A DNA stretch of 64,000 nt from Ornithodoros turicata (GCF_037126465.1 NC_088201.1:128650665-128714664), one strand, 5' to 3'. Shown: positions 24,199 to 34,397, numbered from the stretch's first letter. Made by a program: numbers and translations. The notes: generated from the sequence alone by a model not told the origin.

Positions 24199-24751
24199 CA
24201 ACAAAATATGAGGCAGACAACGAAGATGTAGGGAGTAGAAAAAGGGGGAGTTATTTATTTACTAGTGGAAAGTTAAGGGGGAAGTCAACGTTGCGGCGGA
24301 AGCTCCGCCTTCGTCAGGACTGAAGAATGACAAATGACACTTGGAGTTTTATACAGTGCTACAATGACGTCAAAATCGGGAGGTCCCGCCACCTGGCGGC
24401 CGTCAGCAGGTCAAGTACAAGGAAGTGGTTGAGTCATGTCCGGTGAAGAGGTCATCGTCCGGGAGGTGGGATGGAATGGAATGAACCTCCTGGACGATGA
24501 CCTCTTCACCGGACATGACTCAACCACTTCCTTGTACTTGACCTGCTGACGGCCGCCAGGTGGCGGGACCCCCCGATTTTGACGTCATTGTAGCACTGTA
24601 TAAAACTCCAAGTGTCATTTGTCATTCTTCAGTCCTGACGAAGGCGGAGCTTCCGCCGCAACGTTGACTTCCCCCTTAACTTTCCACTAGTAAATAAATA
24701 ACTCCCCCTTTTTCTACTTCCTACATCTTCGTTGTCTGCCTCATATTTTGT
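24197..24751. mobile_element. PLE 3'-end palindrome (two truncated copies, head to head)
   Basis: Left arm 24197-24473 and right arm about 24486-24751 are near-perfect inverted copies with a 12-base spacer. Each arm is a PLE 3' untranslated region related to the 29.5-kb copy (GGCGGAGCTTCCGCC hairpin, shared TGGCGGGA block). No coding sequence remains. Confidence 0.85.
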
Positions 24752-24797
24752 TAGTACCTATTTAATTTCGCGGTCGCCCGAACCCCTTTCTTCCAGC

Positions 24798-24822
24798 ATA
24801 TATATATATATATATATATATA
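24798..24822. repeat. (TA)n tract
   Basis: A perfect TA run separating the small palindrome from the large PLE pair. Confidence 0.95.
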
Positions 24823-25197
24823 TTTCTTGAAAAGTTGGAGTTGGATCGGACGGCTACGTAATTATAGTTGAAATAAATGGGAGACAGAAGACGAAAGTAG
24901 GGGAAGTAACAAAAAAGGGGTTTATTAAAACTTAAAAATTATAAAAGTTAGGGAGGATGTCTACGTTACGGCGGAAGCTCCGCCTTCTTTGGGACAAAAG
25001 AGCTAAATGTGGCCACGAGGCTGATAAGGGGCTTGAGAATGACGTGGTCGGTTGGGGGAAATTCCCGCCACCTGGCGGTTGTCAATTGGGGAAATTCCAG
25101 AGCGCTTTTGTGTCAGGTCCAGGAGTGGGGTCATCGTCCTTGTGGGTCAGTGGGGATTTTGATCTGGCTGAAACGAGAAAAGGCAACAGGGTCTTAT

Positions 25198-26379
25198 CTA
25201 GGTTGTTAAACTTCTTATTGTTGACAGCATGCCAGGGTCCTCGTTAATGGCCGATCGGAATTTGTAAATTAGGTAAGATTCCCGTTGTTCCCGGGAGCGG
25301 TCGGGGATAAAGTTCGACTGGAGAATAAAAACTGAGGCTTCGTTGATTGAATGTTCTGGTTGTTTGAAATGGCGTGAGACTGGAAGATTAGGTTTCTTGG
25401 TAACATCCGATCGGTGATTGTTGAATCTAATTCGGAAAGAAGTTTTTGTCTGACCCACGTATTGGGCCCGGCATGTGTTGCATTGGATTACATAGATAAC
25501 GTTGCCTGAGTTACAGTCTACGTCTGCGTTGATCTTGACGGTAAAGTTGGAATTCGTACTTCTGACCGTTTGTGCGGTCTGCATTAACTTGCAAATCTGG
25601 CATCTCCTGCCATTACATGGATGACAGCCCGCCGGAGGGCTAGTGGGTTCGCCTACTTTAGAGCGGACCAAGCTATCTTGTAAGTTACGTGTACGTCTGT
25701 AAGCGACACGTGGTGGATTAGGAAATATGTTTTTCGTGCGTTCTGACTGGAGAAGGATACTGTGGTGGCGGCTAAGTATGTTGTTAATGTTTGGGATATT
25801 TCCGGCGAATGTTACAGTTAAGTTCACAGCATTACTTTCTGATTTGTTTTGTCTTTTCTCGAGTAAGCTTAGACGGTTTGCCTTGCGAGCTCTGTTGAGA
25901 GCATCTTGAACTAGATCGGGTGGATACTGACGACCGACAAAGGTTTGTTGCAGCTGTTCTAAATTTCTGTCCAGATCGTCGTCATTCGAGCAGATTCTCC
26001 TATACCGAACAGCTTGACTGTAGAGAATGGCCAGTTTCGTGTGGCGAGGATGACAACTATGGAATGACAAGTACTGCTGAGAGTGTATGGGTTTACGGAA
26101 CAGATCAGACGTTAAAACTCCATTGGTTAGCTTAATTTGAACATCAAGAAAGCTAACAGTGACGGGAGAACAGGTGTGAGTGAAGTTAATAGAAGTATGG
26201 AACTCATTGAAATCGCGTATAAATTCCAATAGGCTGTCTTCCGAATGTGGCCAGATCATAAATATGTCATCAAGGTAGCACTTGTGTAAAATGGGTTTGT
26301 CCTCACGCATGCTCAAGAATGCTTCTTCTAGTGAACCCATGAATAGATTTGCATAGTTTGGTGCAATTTTAGTGCCCAT
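25198..26379 (-). pseudogene. PLE protein, C-terminal half: RT motif C to GIY-YIG
   Basis: 393 residues. From the N-terminus: motif B (MGTKIAPNYANLFMG), catalytic motif C (YLDDIFMIW), the FLDVQIKL thumb block, an arginine-rich linker (RRTRNL), a zinc-type CHPCNGRRCQICK, and the GIY-YIG endonuclease (VIYVIQCNTCRAQYVGQT at about residues 300-320, then RIRFNNHRSD). The PLE enzyme reverse-transcribes its RNA at nicked chromosomal targets. This frame reaches a natural-looking C-terminus (TIRSLTT). It is separated from its N-terminal half by a frameshift near 26480 and an in-frame TGA, so no full enzyme can be made. Confidence 0.85.
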
Positions 26380-26651
26380 AGCGGTGCCGTTGACTTGTAA
26401 ATAGTGGCCATCGTTAAATTCAAAGTTGTTGTTCTTTAGGATCAGTTCTAGTAGAGTAGATACGACAGATGGATCACAAAAGAATCAGAGTACTTTGAAA
26501 AAGCCGCCTTGGCTGCAGCTATGCCATCATCGTGGGGAATATTGGTATACAGGGAAGAAACATCTAACGTAACTAAGAGACTAGATGGGCGTGGCTGACA
26601 TTAATTTAGTATTTGCAGGAAGTGATTAGTGTCCTTGATGTACGATGGTAG

Positions 26652-27065
26652 TCACGGGGGTATGTCCTTAAGAAGATGATCTACGAAACTAGAGAGTTTT
26701 TCAGTGGCTGTCCCATTGCAGGAGACGATTGGACGTCCAGGGTTCCCCGGTTTATGAATCTTTGGGAGCATGTAGAATCTACCTGGCTTTGAGTTACGGG
26801 GAAGAAGGTATTCATATAACGCCGAATCGATCTTCTTTGCGGCCTTTAATGCCGTTAGATGTTTTGTGATATCTGAAACAATCTGTTCCGTGGGATCAGT
26901 GTCTAAGGTTTTGTAAAACGTGGCACAAGCCAATTGTCGCAGTCCCTCATCGATATAATCGTGCATATTCATTACGACAATGGCACCACCTTTATCTGCC
27001 CTTTTGATTATTAGGTTTTTCGATTTTTTAAGATGCGACAGACTACTTTGCTCGGCTTGACTCAA
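26652..27065 (-). pseudogene. PLE protein, N-terminal RT fragment
   Basis: The frame holds KNLIIKRADKGGAIVVMN (PLE RT motif 1) and RFYMLPKIHKPGNPGRPIVS (motif 2), ending at a TGA where the mate copy also has TGA. Motif A (LDVSSLYTNIPHDDG) follows downstream in another segment. It is cut at the 5' side by the palindrome centre. Confidence 0.8.
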
Positions 27066-27173
27066 ATTTGGTTTGGTTTTGCGGGAAGAGGGATTATATG
27101 AAGTAATTATATCTTTTTGAACTGCCTTTATATATATATCAAGAGCTTTTTCGCGATTGGGCTCCGGCGTAAA

Positions 27174-27860
27174 CTATCACTTCTTAGCCGTGGGCTTTCA
27201 TTCTGCCCAAATAATAACAAGGTAGACGAATACCAACTCCATCTCGATTTAGATAATTTTGCCCGACGTATGCGTCTGAAAGAGTATTTTCATGATAAGC
27301 CTGATACAACACCCAAACCTTTCAAGCCACCGTATGAATTTACGCCAGAGCCCAATCGCGAAAAAGCTCTTGATATATATATAAAGGCAGTTCAAAAAGA
27401 TATAATTACTTCATATAATCCCTCTTCCCGCAAAACCAAACCAAATTTGAGTCAAGCCGAGCAAAGTAGTCTGTCGCATCTTAAAAAAGCGAAAAACCTA
27501 ATAATCAAAAGGGCAGATAAAGGTGGTGCAATTGTCGTAATGAATATGCGCGGTTATATCGATGAGGGACTGCGACAATTGGCTTGTGCCACGTTTTACA
27601 AAACCTTAGACACTGATCCCACGGAACAGATTGTTTCAGATATCACAAAACATCTAAAGGCATTAAAGGCCGCAAAGAAGATCGATTCGGCGTTGTATGA
27701 ATACCTTCTTCCTCGTAACTCAAAGCCAGGTAGATTCTACATGCTCCCAAAGATTCGTAAACCGGGGAACCCCGGACGTCCAATCGTCTCCTGCAATGGG
27801 ACAGCCACTGAAAAACTCTCTAGTTTCGTAGATCATCTTCTTAAGGACATACCCCCGTGA
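27174..27860 (+). pseudogene. PLE protein, N-terminal part
   Basis: Starts within the conserved PLE N-terminal block (LSLLSRGLSFCP), then LDNFARRMRLKEYF, PFKPPYEFTPEPNREKAL, RT motif 1 (IIKRADKGGAIVV) and motif 2 (LPKIRKPGNPGRPIVS). The motif 2 His seen in the mate is Arg here. It stops at TGA 27858-27860, shared with the other arm. The frame can be opened upstream to 27117, but that part belongs to the inverted arm. Confidence 0.8.
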
Positions 27861-28132
27861 CTACCATCGTACATCAAGGACACTAATCACTTCCTGCAAA
27901 TACTAAATCAATGTCAGCCACCCCCATCTAGTCTCCTAGTTACGTTAGATGTTTCTTCCCTGTATAACAATATTCCCCACGATGATGGCATAGCTGCAGC
28001 CAAGGCGGCTTTTTCAAAGTACTCTGATTCTTTTGTGATCCATCTGTCGTATCTACTCTACTAGAACTGATCCTAAAGAACAACAACTTTGAATTTAACG
28101 ATGGCAACTATTTCGAAGTCAACGGCACCGCT

Positions 28133-29296
28133 ATGGGCACTAAAATTGCACCAAACTATGCAAATCTATTCATGGGTTCACTAGAAGAAGCATTCTTGAG
28201 CACGCGTGAGGACAAACCCATTTTATACAAGCGCTACCTTGATGACATATTTATGATCTGGCCACATTCGGAAGACAGCCTATTGGAATTTATACGCGAT
28301 TTCAATGAGTTCCATACTTCTATTAACTTCACTCACACCTGTTCTCCCGTCACTGTTAGCTTTCTTGATGTTCAAATTAAGCTAACCAATGGAGTTTTAA
28401 CGTCTGATCTGTTCCGTAAACCCATAGACTCTCAGCAGTACTTGTCATTCCATAGTTGTCATCCTCGCCACACGAAACTGGCCATTCCCTACAGTCAAGC
28501 TCTTCGGTATAGGAGAATCTGCTCGAATGACGACGATCTGGACAGAAATTTAGAACAGCTGCAACAAACCTTTGTCGGTCGCCAGTATCCACCCGATCTA
28601 GTTCAAGATGCTCTCAACAGAGCTCGCAAGGCAAACCGTCTAAGCTTACTCGAGAAAAGACAAAACAAATCAGAAAGTAATGCTGTGAACTTAACTGTAA
28701 CATTCACCGGAAATATCCCAAACACTAACAACATACTTAGCCGCCACCACAGTATCCTTCTCCAGTCAGAACGCACGAAAAACATATTTCCTAATCCACC
28801 ACGTGTCGCTTACAGACGTACACGTAACTTACAAGATAGCTTAGTCCGCTCTAAAGTAGGCGAACCCACTAGCCCTCCGGCGGGCTGTCATCCATGTAAT
28901 GGCAGGAGATGCCAGATTTACAAGTTAATGCAGACCGCACAAACGGTTAGAAGTACGAATTCCAACTTTACCGTCAAGATCAACGCAGACGTAGACTGTA
29001 ACTCATGCAACGTTATCTATGTAATCCAACGCAACACATGCCGGGCCCAATACGTGGGTCAGACAAAAACTTATTTCCGAATTAGATTCAACAATCACCG
29101 ATCGGATGTTACCAAGAAACCTAATCTTCCAGTCTCACGCCATTTCAAACAACCAGAACATTTAATCAACGAAGCCTCAGCTTTTATTCTCCAGTCGAAC
29201 TTTATCCCCGACCGCTCCCGGGAACAACGGGAATCTTACCTAATTTACAAATTCCGATGGCCATTAACGAGGACCCTTGCATGCTGTGAACAATAA
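28133..29296 (+). pseudogene. PLE protein, C-terminal half with GIY-YIG
   Basis: 387 residues, nearly identical to the minus-arm product: motif B, YLDDIFMIW motif C, the linker, and GIY-YIG (VIYVIQRNTCRAQYVGQT). Differences include one zinc-block Cys changed to Tyr (CQIYK) and a frameshift near 29255 that replaces the C-terminus. Upstream, motif A is readable (LDVSSLYNNIPHDDG, about 27942-27985) before the shared frameshift at about 28030. Confidence 0.85.
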
Positions 29297-29675
29297 GAAT
29301 TTTAACAACCTAGATAAGACCCTGTTGCCTTTTCTCGTTTCAGCCAGATCAAAATCCCCACTGTCCCACAAGGACGATGACCCCACTCCTGGACCTGACA
29401 CAAAAGCGCTCTGGAATTTCCCCAATTGACAACCGCCAGGTGGCGGGAATTTCCCCCAACCGACCACGTCATTCTCAAGCCCCTTATCAGCCTCGTGGCC
29501 ACATTTAGCTCTTTTGTCCCGAAGAAGGCGGAGCTTCCGCCGTAACGTAGACATCCTCCCTAACTTTTATAATAATAATAATAATAATAACTATAATATT
29601 AATAAACCCATTTTTTGTTACTTCCCCTACTTTCGTCTTCTGTCTCCATTTATTTCAACTATACATATATATATA

Positions 29676-30570
29676 CAGGGTGTCCACGCTAAGTGTGAAC
29701 AGATTTTTTAAAAATATATCAATCACTTTTTCCGGGATGAAATCAATTGCAATATAGCATATGCTGAAGGGCACAACCTAGGGGGACATTAACAGACTCC
29801 TAAGGCAATGTCTTAATTAACTTTCAATAATCAACTTTTTAATTATAAAAGCTACGAAGTTGCTCCAATGAGAACATCTGATCTCTTCGGTCACCAGATA
29901 CCAAAACCGTTTTCAGAACAAAAATCCGTTCGATAGATCGTCCGCAAAAAATTCGTGAAGGAACGCCATCTGTTTGTTTATTTTATTCATTGCGCATCTC
30001 GAGAGACGCGTCTTTCCTTCGCCCCCAATACGAGAGTATGAAAGAGCACACTATCGCCTCTTGCGTACTGGAAAAAGATTAAACGAAAACAGAAAATGCA
30101 GCCCAAGATAAGGGCAGTCGCGATAGAGTCACCCGATAGATTTGTGTTTTTGTTTTGTTTCCGGAAGTTAAAGCTAATCTTCGACGGATGAGGCGGCACT
30201 GTGCTCTTTCACTCTCTGACACTGGGGGTAAAGGAAAGCCGCTTCTTTGAAGATGCGCAATAAACCAAATAAAGAAAAAAATGGCGTTCCTTCACGAATT
30301 TTTTGCGGACGATCTACCGAACGGATTTTTGTTCTGAAAACGGTTTTGGTATCTGGTGACCGAAGAGATCAGATGTTCTCATTGGAGCAACTTCGTAGCT
30401 TTTATAATTAAAAAGTTAATTATTGAAAGTTAATTAAGACATTGCCTTAGGAGTCTGTTAATGCCCCCCTAGGGAGTGCCCTTCAGCATATGCTATATTG
30501 CAATTGATTTCATCTCGGAAAAAGGGATTGATATATTTTTAAAGAATCTGTTCACACTTAGCGTGGACAC

Positions 30571-30574
<4 letters not shown>
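29676..30574. mobile_element. Long-TIR MITE/fold-back element with TA target
   Basis: 899 bp. The ends CAGGGTGTCCACGC and its complement (one mismatch near the right tip) extend as inverted arms of about 290-320 bases (29676-29965 and 30253-30574). TA flanks both sides. The middle has no transposase. Its class is uncertain; the TA target fits a Tc1/mariner-like mover. Confidence 0.8.

Positions 30575-30576
<2 letters not shown>

Positions 30577-30605
<29 letters not shown>
30577..30605. repeat. (TA)n tract
   Basis: A perfect TA run between the MITE and PLE-3. Confidence 0.95.
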
Positions 30606-30606
<1 letters not shown>

Positions 30607-30689
30607 TTGAGGTAAAAGAATTATCAAATGGCCACGAAGTTTTATAAGAAGTTGCAAAAAAAGACGTGGAAACAGATGAGGTCTTGCCC

Positions 30690-31600
30690 ACAAACCTGTT
30701 CCGTAAGCCTGCGGATACTCAACAGTATCTAGTATTTAACAGTTGTCACCCGCGTCATACTAAACTTGCCATCCCTTACAGCCAAGCACTTCGATACAGG
30801 CGCATCTGTTCGAGTGACGATGACTTCGACAGATATCTAGCTGAACTGAGGAAAACATTCATCGGTCGTCAATATCCACCCAGCTTAGTTGATGACGCAC
30901 TAAACAAAGCCCGCAAAGCTGATCGCAAAGCCATGTTCCAAAACCACAAACGCATGTTAGATAATGGTTCCGTAAACCTCATCTTAACATTTAGCAGCAA
31001 TATTCTAAGCGTTAGCAGTATACTAAACCATATAACCATGTATATTTCTCCAATCGGAGCGCATCGGACAAATTTTCCCTCAGCCACCGCGAGTAACCTA
31101 CAGGCTCGCGCGCAACCTGCACGATAATCTAGTTAGCTCTAAGGTTAGCCGAGCAGCGCATCCAGGAAACGGCTGCCACCCGTGCGATGGTCGCAGGTGC
31201 CAAATATGCAAATTAATGCAAGGCACCCAAGTACTTAAAAGCACTAATTCCAATCTTTCCGTCAAAATTAATGGCGACTTCGACAGTAATTCATCTAACG
31301 TCATTTATGTCATTCAGTGCCATGTGCCAAGCACAATACGTAGGTCAGACTAAAACATCATTTCGGATCAGGTTCAACAACCACCGATCCGACGTTACAA
31401 AAAAGCCAAACCTCCCGGTCTCTCGCCATTTCAAACAACCAGGTCATTCACTAAATAATGTGTCACTTTTCATTCTCCAGTCAAATTTTAGCTCAGATCG
31501 GTGCAGGGAACAACGCGAATCTCATCTCATTTACAAATTCCAATCAACCATTAACGAAGATCTGGGAGCACTTTCGACGGTAAGAAATCTGGCCGCCTAG
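30690..31600 (+). pseudogene. PLE-3 protein, C-terminal remnant with GIY-YIG
   Basis: Three frames must be joined. The first (to about 31060) has LFRKPADTQQYL, SCHPRHTKLAIPYSQALRYR and FIGRQYPPSLV. The second (about 31070-31320) has LARNL and CHPCDGRRCQICK and reaches VIYVIQC. The third (to 31600) has AQYVGQTKTSFRIRFNNHRS and a normal-looking C-terminus. One change splits the GIY-YIG signature itself. It is a diverged family relative to PLE-2 and is inactive. Confidence 0.8.
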
Positions 31601-31872
31601 ATGAGCCATACTTTCTTCCTTTTCATTTCTGTTCTGTTTTCTTTGCTCTCTTTTTTCTTTCAGCAAAGTTCGAAGCGGCGCTCACCCTGCCCAGGAATTT
31701 TCCACAAAGCGGACAGTGACCTACGGCAAATGACATCACCACCCGGACTTGACCTTCTGGAATATTCCCGAATCTGACTCACTGACAAACGCCTGTGGCG
31801 TGCCCGTACCGATTATGACGTCATGTACCAAACCTATTTAAGTACCCTGTAACCACCTACCCATCTTTTGTC

Positions 31873-31903
31873 CTGACGAAGACAGTGCCACTGTCGAAAC
31901 GTC
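31873..31903 (+). ncRNA. Hammerhead-like core in PLE-3 3' end
   Basis: CTGACGA, a perfect hairpin GACAGT/ACTGTC, then GAAA and the palindrome ACGT ending in C follow hammerhead order. Flanks do not pair into an obvious stem I, so activity is doubtful. Confidence 0.5.
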
Positions 31904-32012
31904 ATTCTGGTGCCCATTTTACTTTTTCCCTCCCCTATGTAATAAACTAGTGTTTGTAACTTGCCTAAAATCTGTTTCCGCGTCTTTTTTGCAACTAATA
32001 TATATATATATA

Positions 32013-32769
32013 CAGTCGATACGCGTTTATCCGGACTTCATTTATCCGGATCCTGCGCTATCCGGACAAAAAAGCATGGGGACGGATTTCTCCCCATGCA
32101 TTTTGACCTCGTTTATCCGGACTTCAGCTTCCGGGTTCGGACGAGAATTCCAGGGAACAGAAGTGACTAATACCCAACAATCGGCTTCAATTATCCGGTC
32201 ATTGTCCAGGAATGACAATTGGCCCACACCTAGTCAACTGAGGTCGAGAACCCTGGTCGTGGCCTTCTTTTTACTGACACAAAGACGGTGTTGCTAGGAA
32301 GAATTTTCTCCCTTTTCGACTTTGCATGTTACACATAAGTAATCCACTGAGCTGTCTGGTCATTTCAGACTGAGAAGGTCCGCAACGAGGACCCCTGCGC
32401 TGCAATCACAGATGATGACATCGTCAGTGTCGCCGCTTCCGATAGTGTTCAAGAAGAATGTGATGATGAAAGCGTGGATGGGCACCAGCTCTGACGATAG
32501 AAAATGCTCGGGCGGCACTGAGAACAGCTCTATCATTTTTTGAGCAGCAGAACAATATTTCGCAAGTCAATGCCATTAGCAAAGGTTTGCAAGAACTGGA
32601 TGCGTATATTCGAATGAAACAGATGACAATGTATCGTTTTCTGTGTAATGGTCAGTAAAGATGTCCTTTTAGGATCACTCTGGATTTTCGTGTTTCACTT
32701 ATCCGGTTCCCCCGCTATCCGGACATTTTCACAGGAAACGAAACCGTCCGCATAAACGCGGGTCGACTG
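32013..32769 (+). mobile_element. Pogo/Tigger-like DNA transposon, deleted derivative
   Basis: 757 bp with TIRs beginning CAGTCGA and rich in the phrase TTATCCGGAC, TA on both sides. The interior keeps only the transposase C-terminus: an acidic stretch ending DDESVDGHQ (about 32395-32490), then ALRTALSFFEQQ and ...YIRMKQMTMYRFL up to a TAA (32498-32655), a typical tail of pogo-group transposases. The DDE core is gone, so it can move only in trans. Confidence 0.8.
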
Positions 32770-32984
32770 TATATATATATATATAGAGAGAGAGAGTGCA
32801 GCCATAGAAGCCATTTTAATCTGTAAGTTTGAATTTCAAACACGTCTAGCATCATTGACTTATTTTTTTAATGGCTTTTCCCCCCTCTATATAATTCACT
32901 GGCTTGCACTGTGGCATTGAGGAGTGCTCAGTCACCCTCCCAGGTGTATATCGCTCGCTGAGTGACCCCTGGTTTGCCAATCCC

Positions 32985-33062
32985 GAACGATGCGCAGCTA
33001 CCCAGGGCCGACGAGCCGCAAACACGGCGAAACACGTGTCCTCTGGTGCTGTCGCATCGTTC
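32985..33062 (+). ncRNA. Hammerhead ribozyme, family C copy 1 (U4 mutated)
   Basis: Stem I is well paired (GAACGATGCG outer, CCAGGG/CTCTGG inner), stem II is GCCG/CGGC, and stem III is the palindrome ACACGTGT with cleavage C at 33040. The core box reads CCGACGA, so the invariant U at position 4 is C and it is probably inactive. Confidence 0.75.
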
Positions 33063-33270
33063 AATGAGTATCTGTTTCTCTACGTGCAGCCATAGAAGCC
33101 ATTTTAATCTAAGTTTGAATTTCAAACACGTCTAGCATTATTGACTTATTTTTTGAATGGCTTTTCCCCCCTCTATATAATTCACTGGCTTGCACTGTGG
33201 CATTGAGGAGTGCTCAGTCACCCTCCCAGGTGTATATCGCTCGCTGAGTGACCCCTGGTTTGCCAATCCC

Positions 33271-33348
33271 GAACGAGGCGCAGCTACCCAGGGCCGGCGA
33301 GCCGCAAACACGGCGAAACACGTGTCCTTTGGTGCTGTCGCATCGTTC
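33271..33348 (+). ncRNA. Hammerhead ribozyme, family C copy 2 (core mutated)
   Basis: The same fold as copy 1, with the core box CCGGCGA (two invariant positions changed). Predicted cleavage C at 33326. Probably inactive. Confidence 0.7.
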
Positions 33349-33381
33349 AATGAGTATCTATATATATATATATATATATAT

Positions 33382-33652
33382 AGGGTGAGGTAAAAGGATT
33401 ATGAAACGGCTACGAAGTTTTACAGAAGTTCAAAAAAAGACGCGGAAACAGATTTTAGGGAAGTTACAAACACTAGTTTACTACGTAGGGAGACGTTAAA
33501 AAGTAAAATGGGCAAGGGGTCGACGTTTCCACTGTCGTGCTACTGTCGAAACGTCGACCCCTTGCCCATTTTACTTTTTTACGTCTCCCTATGTAATAAA
33601 CTAATGTTTGTAACTTCCCTAAAATCTGTTTTCGCGTCTTTTTTTGAACTTA
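33382..33652. mobile_element. PLE 3'-end palindrome
   Basis: Arms of about 110 bases (33420-33530 and 33545-33650) are inverted copies of a PLE-3-like 3' end. Both begin at stem II/GAAAC of the hammerhead-like core. The left side adds the same roughly 40-base tail seen at 30606. (TA)n on both sides. Confidence 0.8.
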
Positions 33653-33664
33653 TATATATATATA

Positions 33665-33822
33665 TCGAAAAGATATGCTCGACGTGCAGCCATAGAGCAT
33701 TAGCTATTTTCCCTTTGTATATGTACTTGCTGGCTTGCACTGCGGCCTCCACAGGTGGCGCTGTCACCGTGGAACATTGACGTCTCGCCGAGACGCAATT
33801 CCGAACGATGCGCAGCTACCCT
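33665..33822. mobile_element. Chimeric retrozyme-like fragment
   Basis: Carries the box ACGTGCAGCCATAGA, then the complement of a family B stretch (34669-34757), then CCGAACGATGCGCAGCTACCC, the stem I arm of family C. No complete hammerhead. It ends in (TA)n. Confidence 0.6.
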
Positions 33823-33854
33823 ATATATATATATATATATATGTTTGTAAGTCA

Positions 33855-33927
33855 AACGTCGCCTTGCCAGTGCTGGACAGCTGTTTCGGCCTTCATCAGC
33901 AGTACGAAGGCAGGCAACGTTTGAGCG
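33855..33927 (-). ncRNA. Hammerhead, family A copy 1 (stem II deleted)
   Basis: CTGATGA and GAAA are intact and stem III is palindromic (ACAGCTGT). About 8 bases covering one side of stem II are missing, leaving GGCC. Stem I arms are present. Likely inactive. Confidence 0.65.
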
Positions 33928-34084
33928 GATGGCGTCAGAAGGTCACGTGGCACGTGATGCGTCCCGTCAGGGTGTCCTAAGACACCTCTGAAAGCCAAAT
34001 GCAAAGCCAGTCAAGTGTATAAGGAAAAAAAAAAAACATTAGCAGGAGCTCTTTGGCTGCACGTATAGCATATGTTTGTATGTC

Positions 34085-34158
34085 AAACGTCGCATTGCCA
34101 GTACTGTACAGCCGTTTCGGCCTTCTTGGGCCTCACCAGCAGTACGCAGGCAGGCAAC
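34085..34158 (-). ncRNA. Hammerhead, family A copy 2 (core A6 changed)
   Basis: Stem II GGCC/GGCC with a CAAGAA loop and GAAA are good. The core box reads CTGGTGA in place of CTGATGA, and stem III is slightly altered. Likely inactive. Confidence 0.7.
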
Positions 34159-34318
34159 GTTTGAGCGGATGGCGTCAGAAGGTCATGTGGCACGTGATGC
34201 CTCCCGTCAGGGTGCTTTAAGACACCTCTGAAAGCCCAGTCCAAAGCCAGTCAGGTGTATAAGGGGGAAAACATTAGCAGGAGCTCTTTGGCTGCACGTC
34301 TAGCATATGTTTGTAACT

Positions 34319-34397
34319 CAAACGTCGCCATGCCAGTACTGGACAGCTGTTTCAGCCTTCTTGGGCCTCATCAGCAGTACGCAGGCAGACAACGTTT
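34319..34397 (-). ncRNA. Hammerhead ribozyme, family A copy 3 (core intact)
   Basis: On the minus strand: inner stem I GTACTG/CAGTAC, an outer stem from CAAACGT arms, CTGATGA, stem II GGCC/GGCT with a CAAGAA loop, GAAA, then the perfect palindrome ACAGCTGT and the cleavage C. All invariant core bases are present. The strongest ribozyme of this array. Confidence 0.85.

Larger units (their letters stand above)
24823..27172 (-). mobile_element. PLE-2, minus-strand arm of head-to-head pair
   Basis: This carries the 3' end at left and is truncated at its 5' side at about 27172. Outside the homologous region a roughly 42-base tail (24823-24864) containing GGACGGCTACG resembles the tails at 30606 and 33382, consistent with the short extension described at PLE termini. 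Confidence 0.8.
27173..29663 (+). mobile_element. PLE-2', plus-strand arm of head-to-head pair
   Basis: Homologous to the minus arm from about 27340 outward. 27173-27339 is unique and supplies additional N-terminal coding. Pair coordinates sum to about 54512-54528 along the whole length, so indels between the arms are few. Ends near (TA)n. Confidence 0.85.
30606..31997 (+). mobile_element. PLE-3, 5'-truncated, with inverted 3'-end snippet at left
   Basis: The left edge holds a tail (GGCCACGAAGTTTTATAAGAA) plus about 27 bases that are the complement of the element's own 3' end (31965-31995). The truncated body follows directly. The right edge runs into (TA)n. Confidence 0.8.
32796..33358 (+). 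mobile_element. Retrozyme-like tandem pair, family C (288-bp monomer)
   Basis: Two direct repeats begin at 32796 and 33084 with GTGCAGCCATAGAAGCC. Each contains one hammerhead motif and no coding sequence. The array is bounded by (TA)n on both sides. Tandem small non-coding units with a hammerhead each, next to PLEs, match the metazoan retrozyme pattern. Confidence 0.75.

Noticed and set aside
27117..27173. Start codon of the plus-strand PLE frame at 27117
   Set aside because: This part is the complement of the inverted arm; homology to PLE proteins begins only at about 27174.
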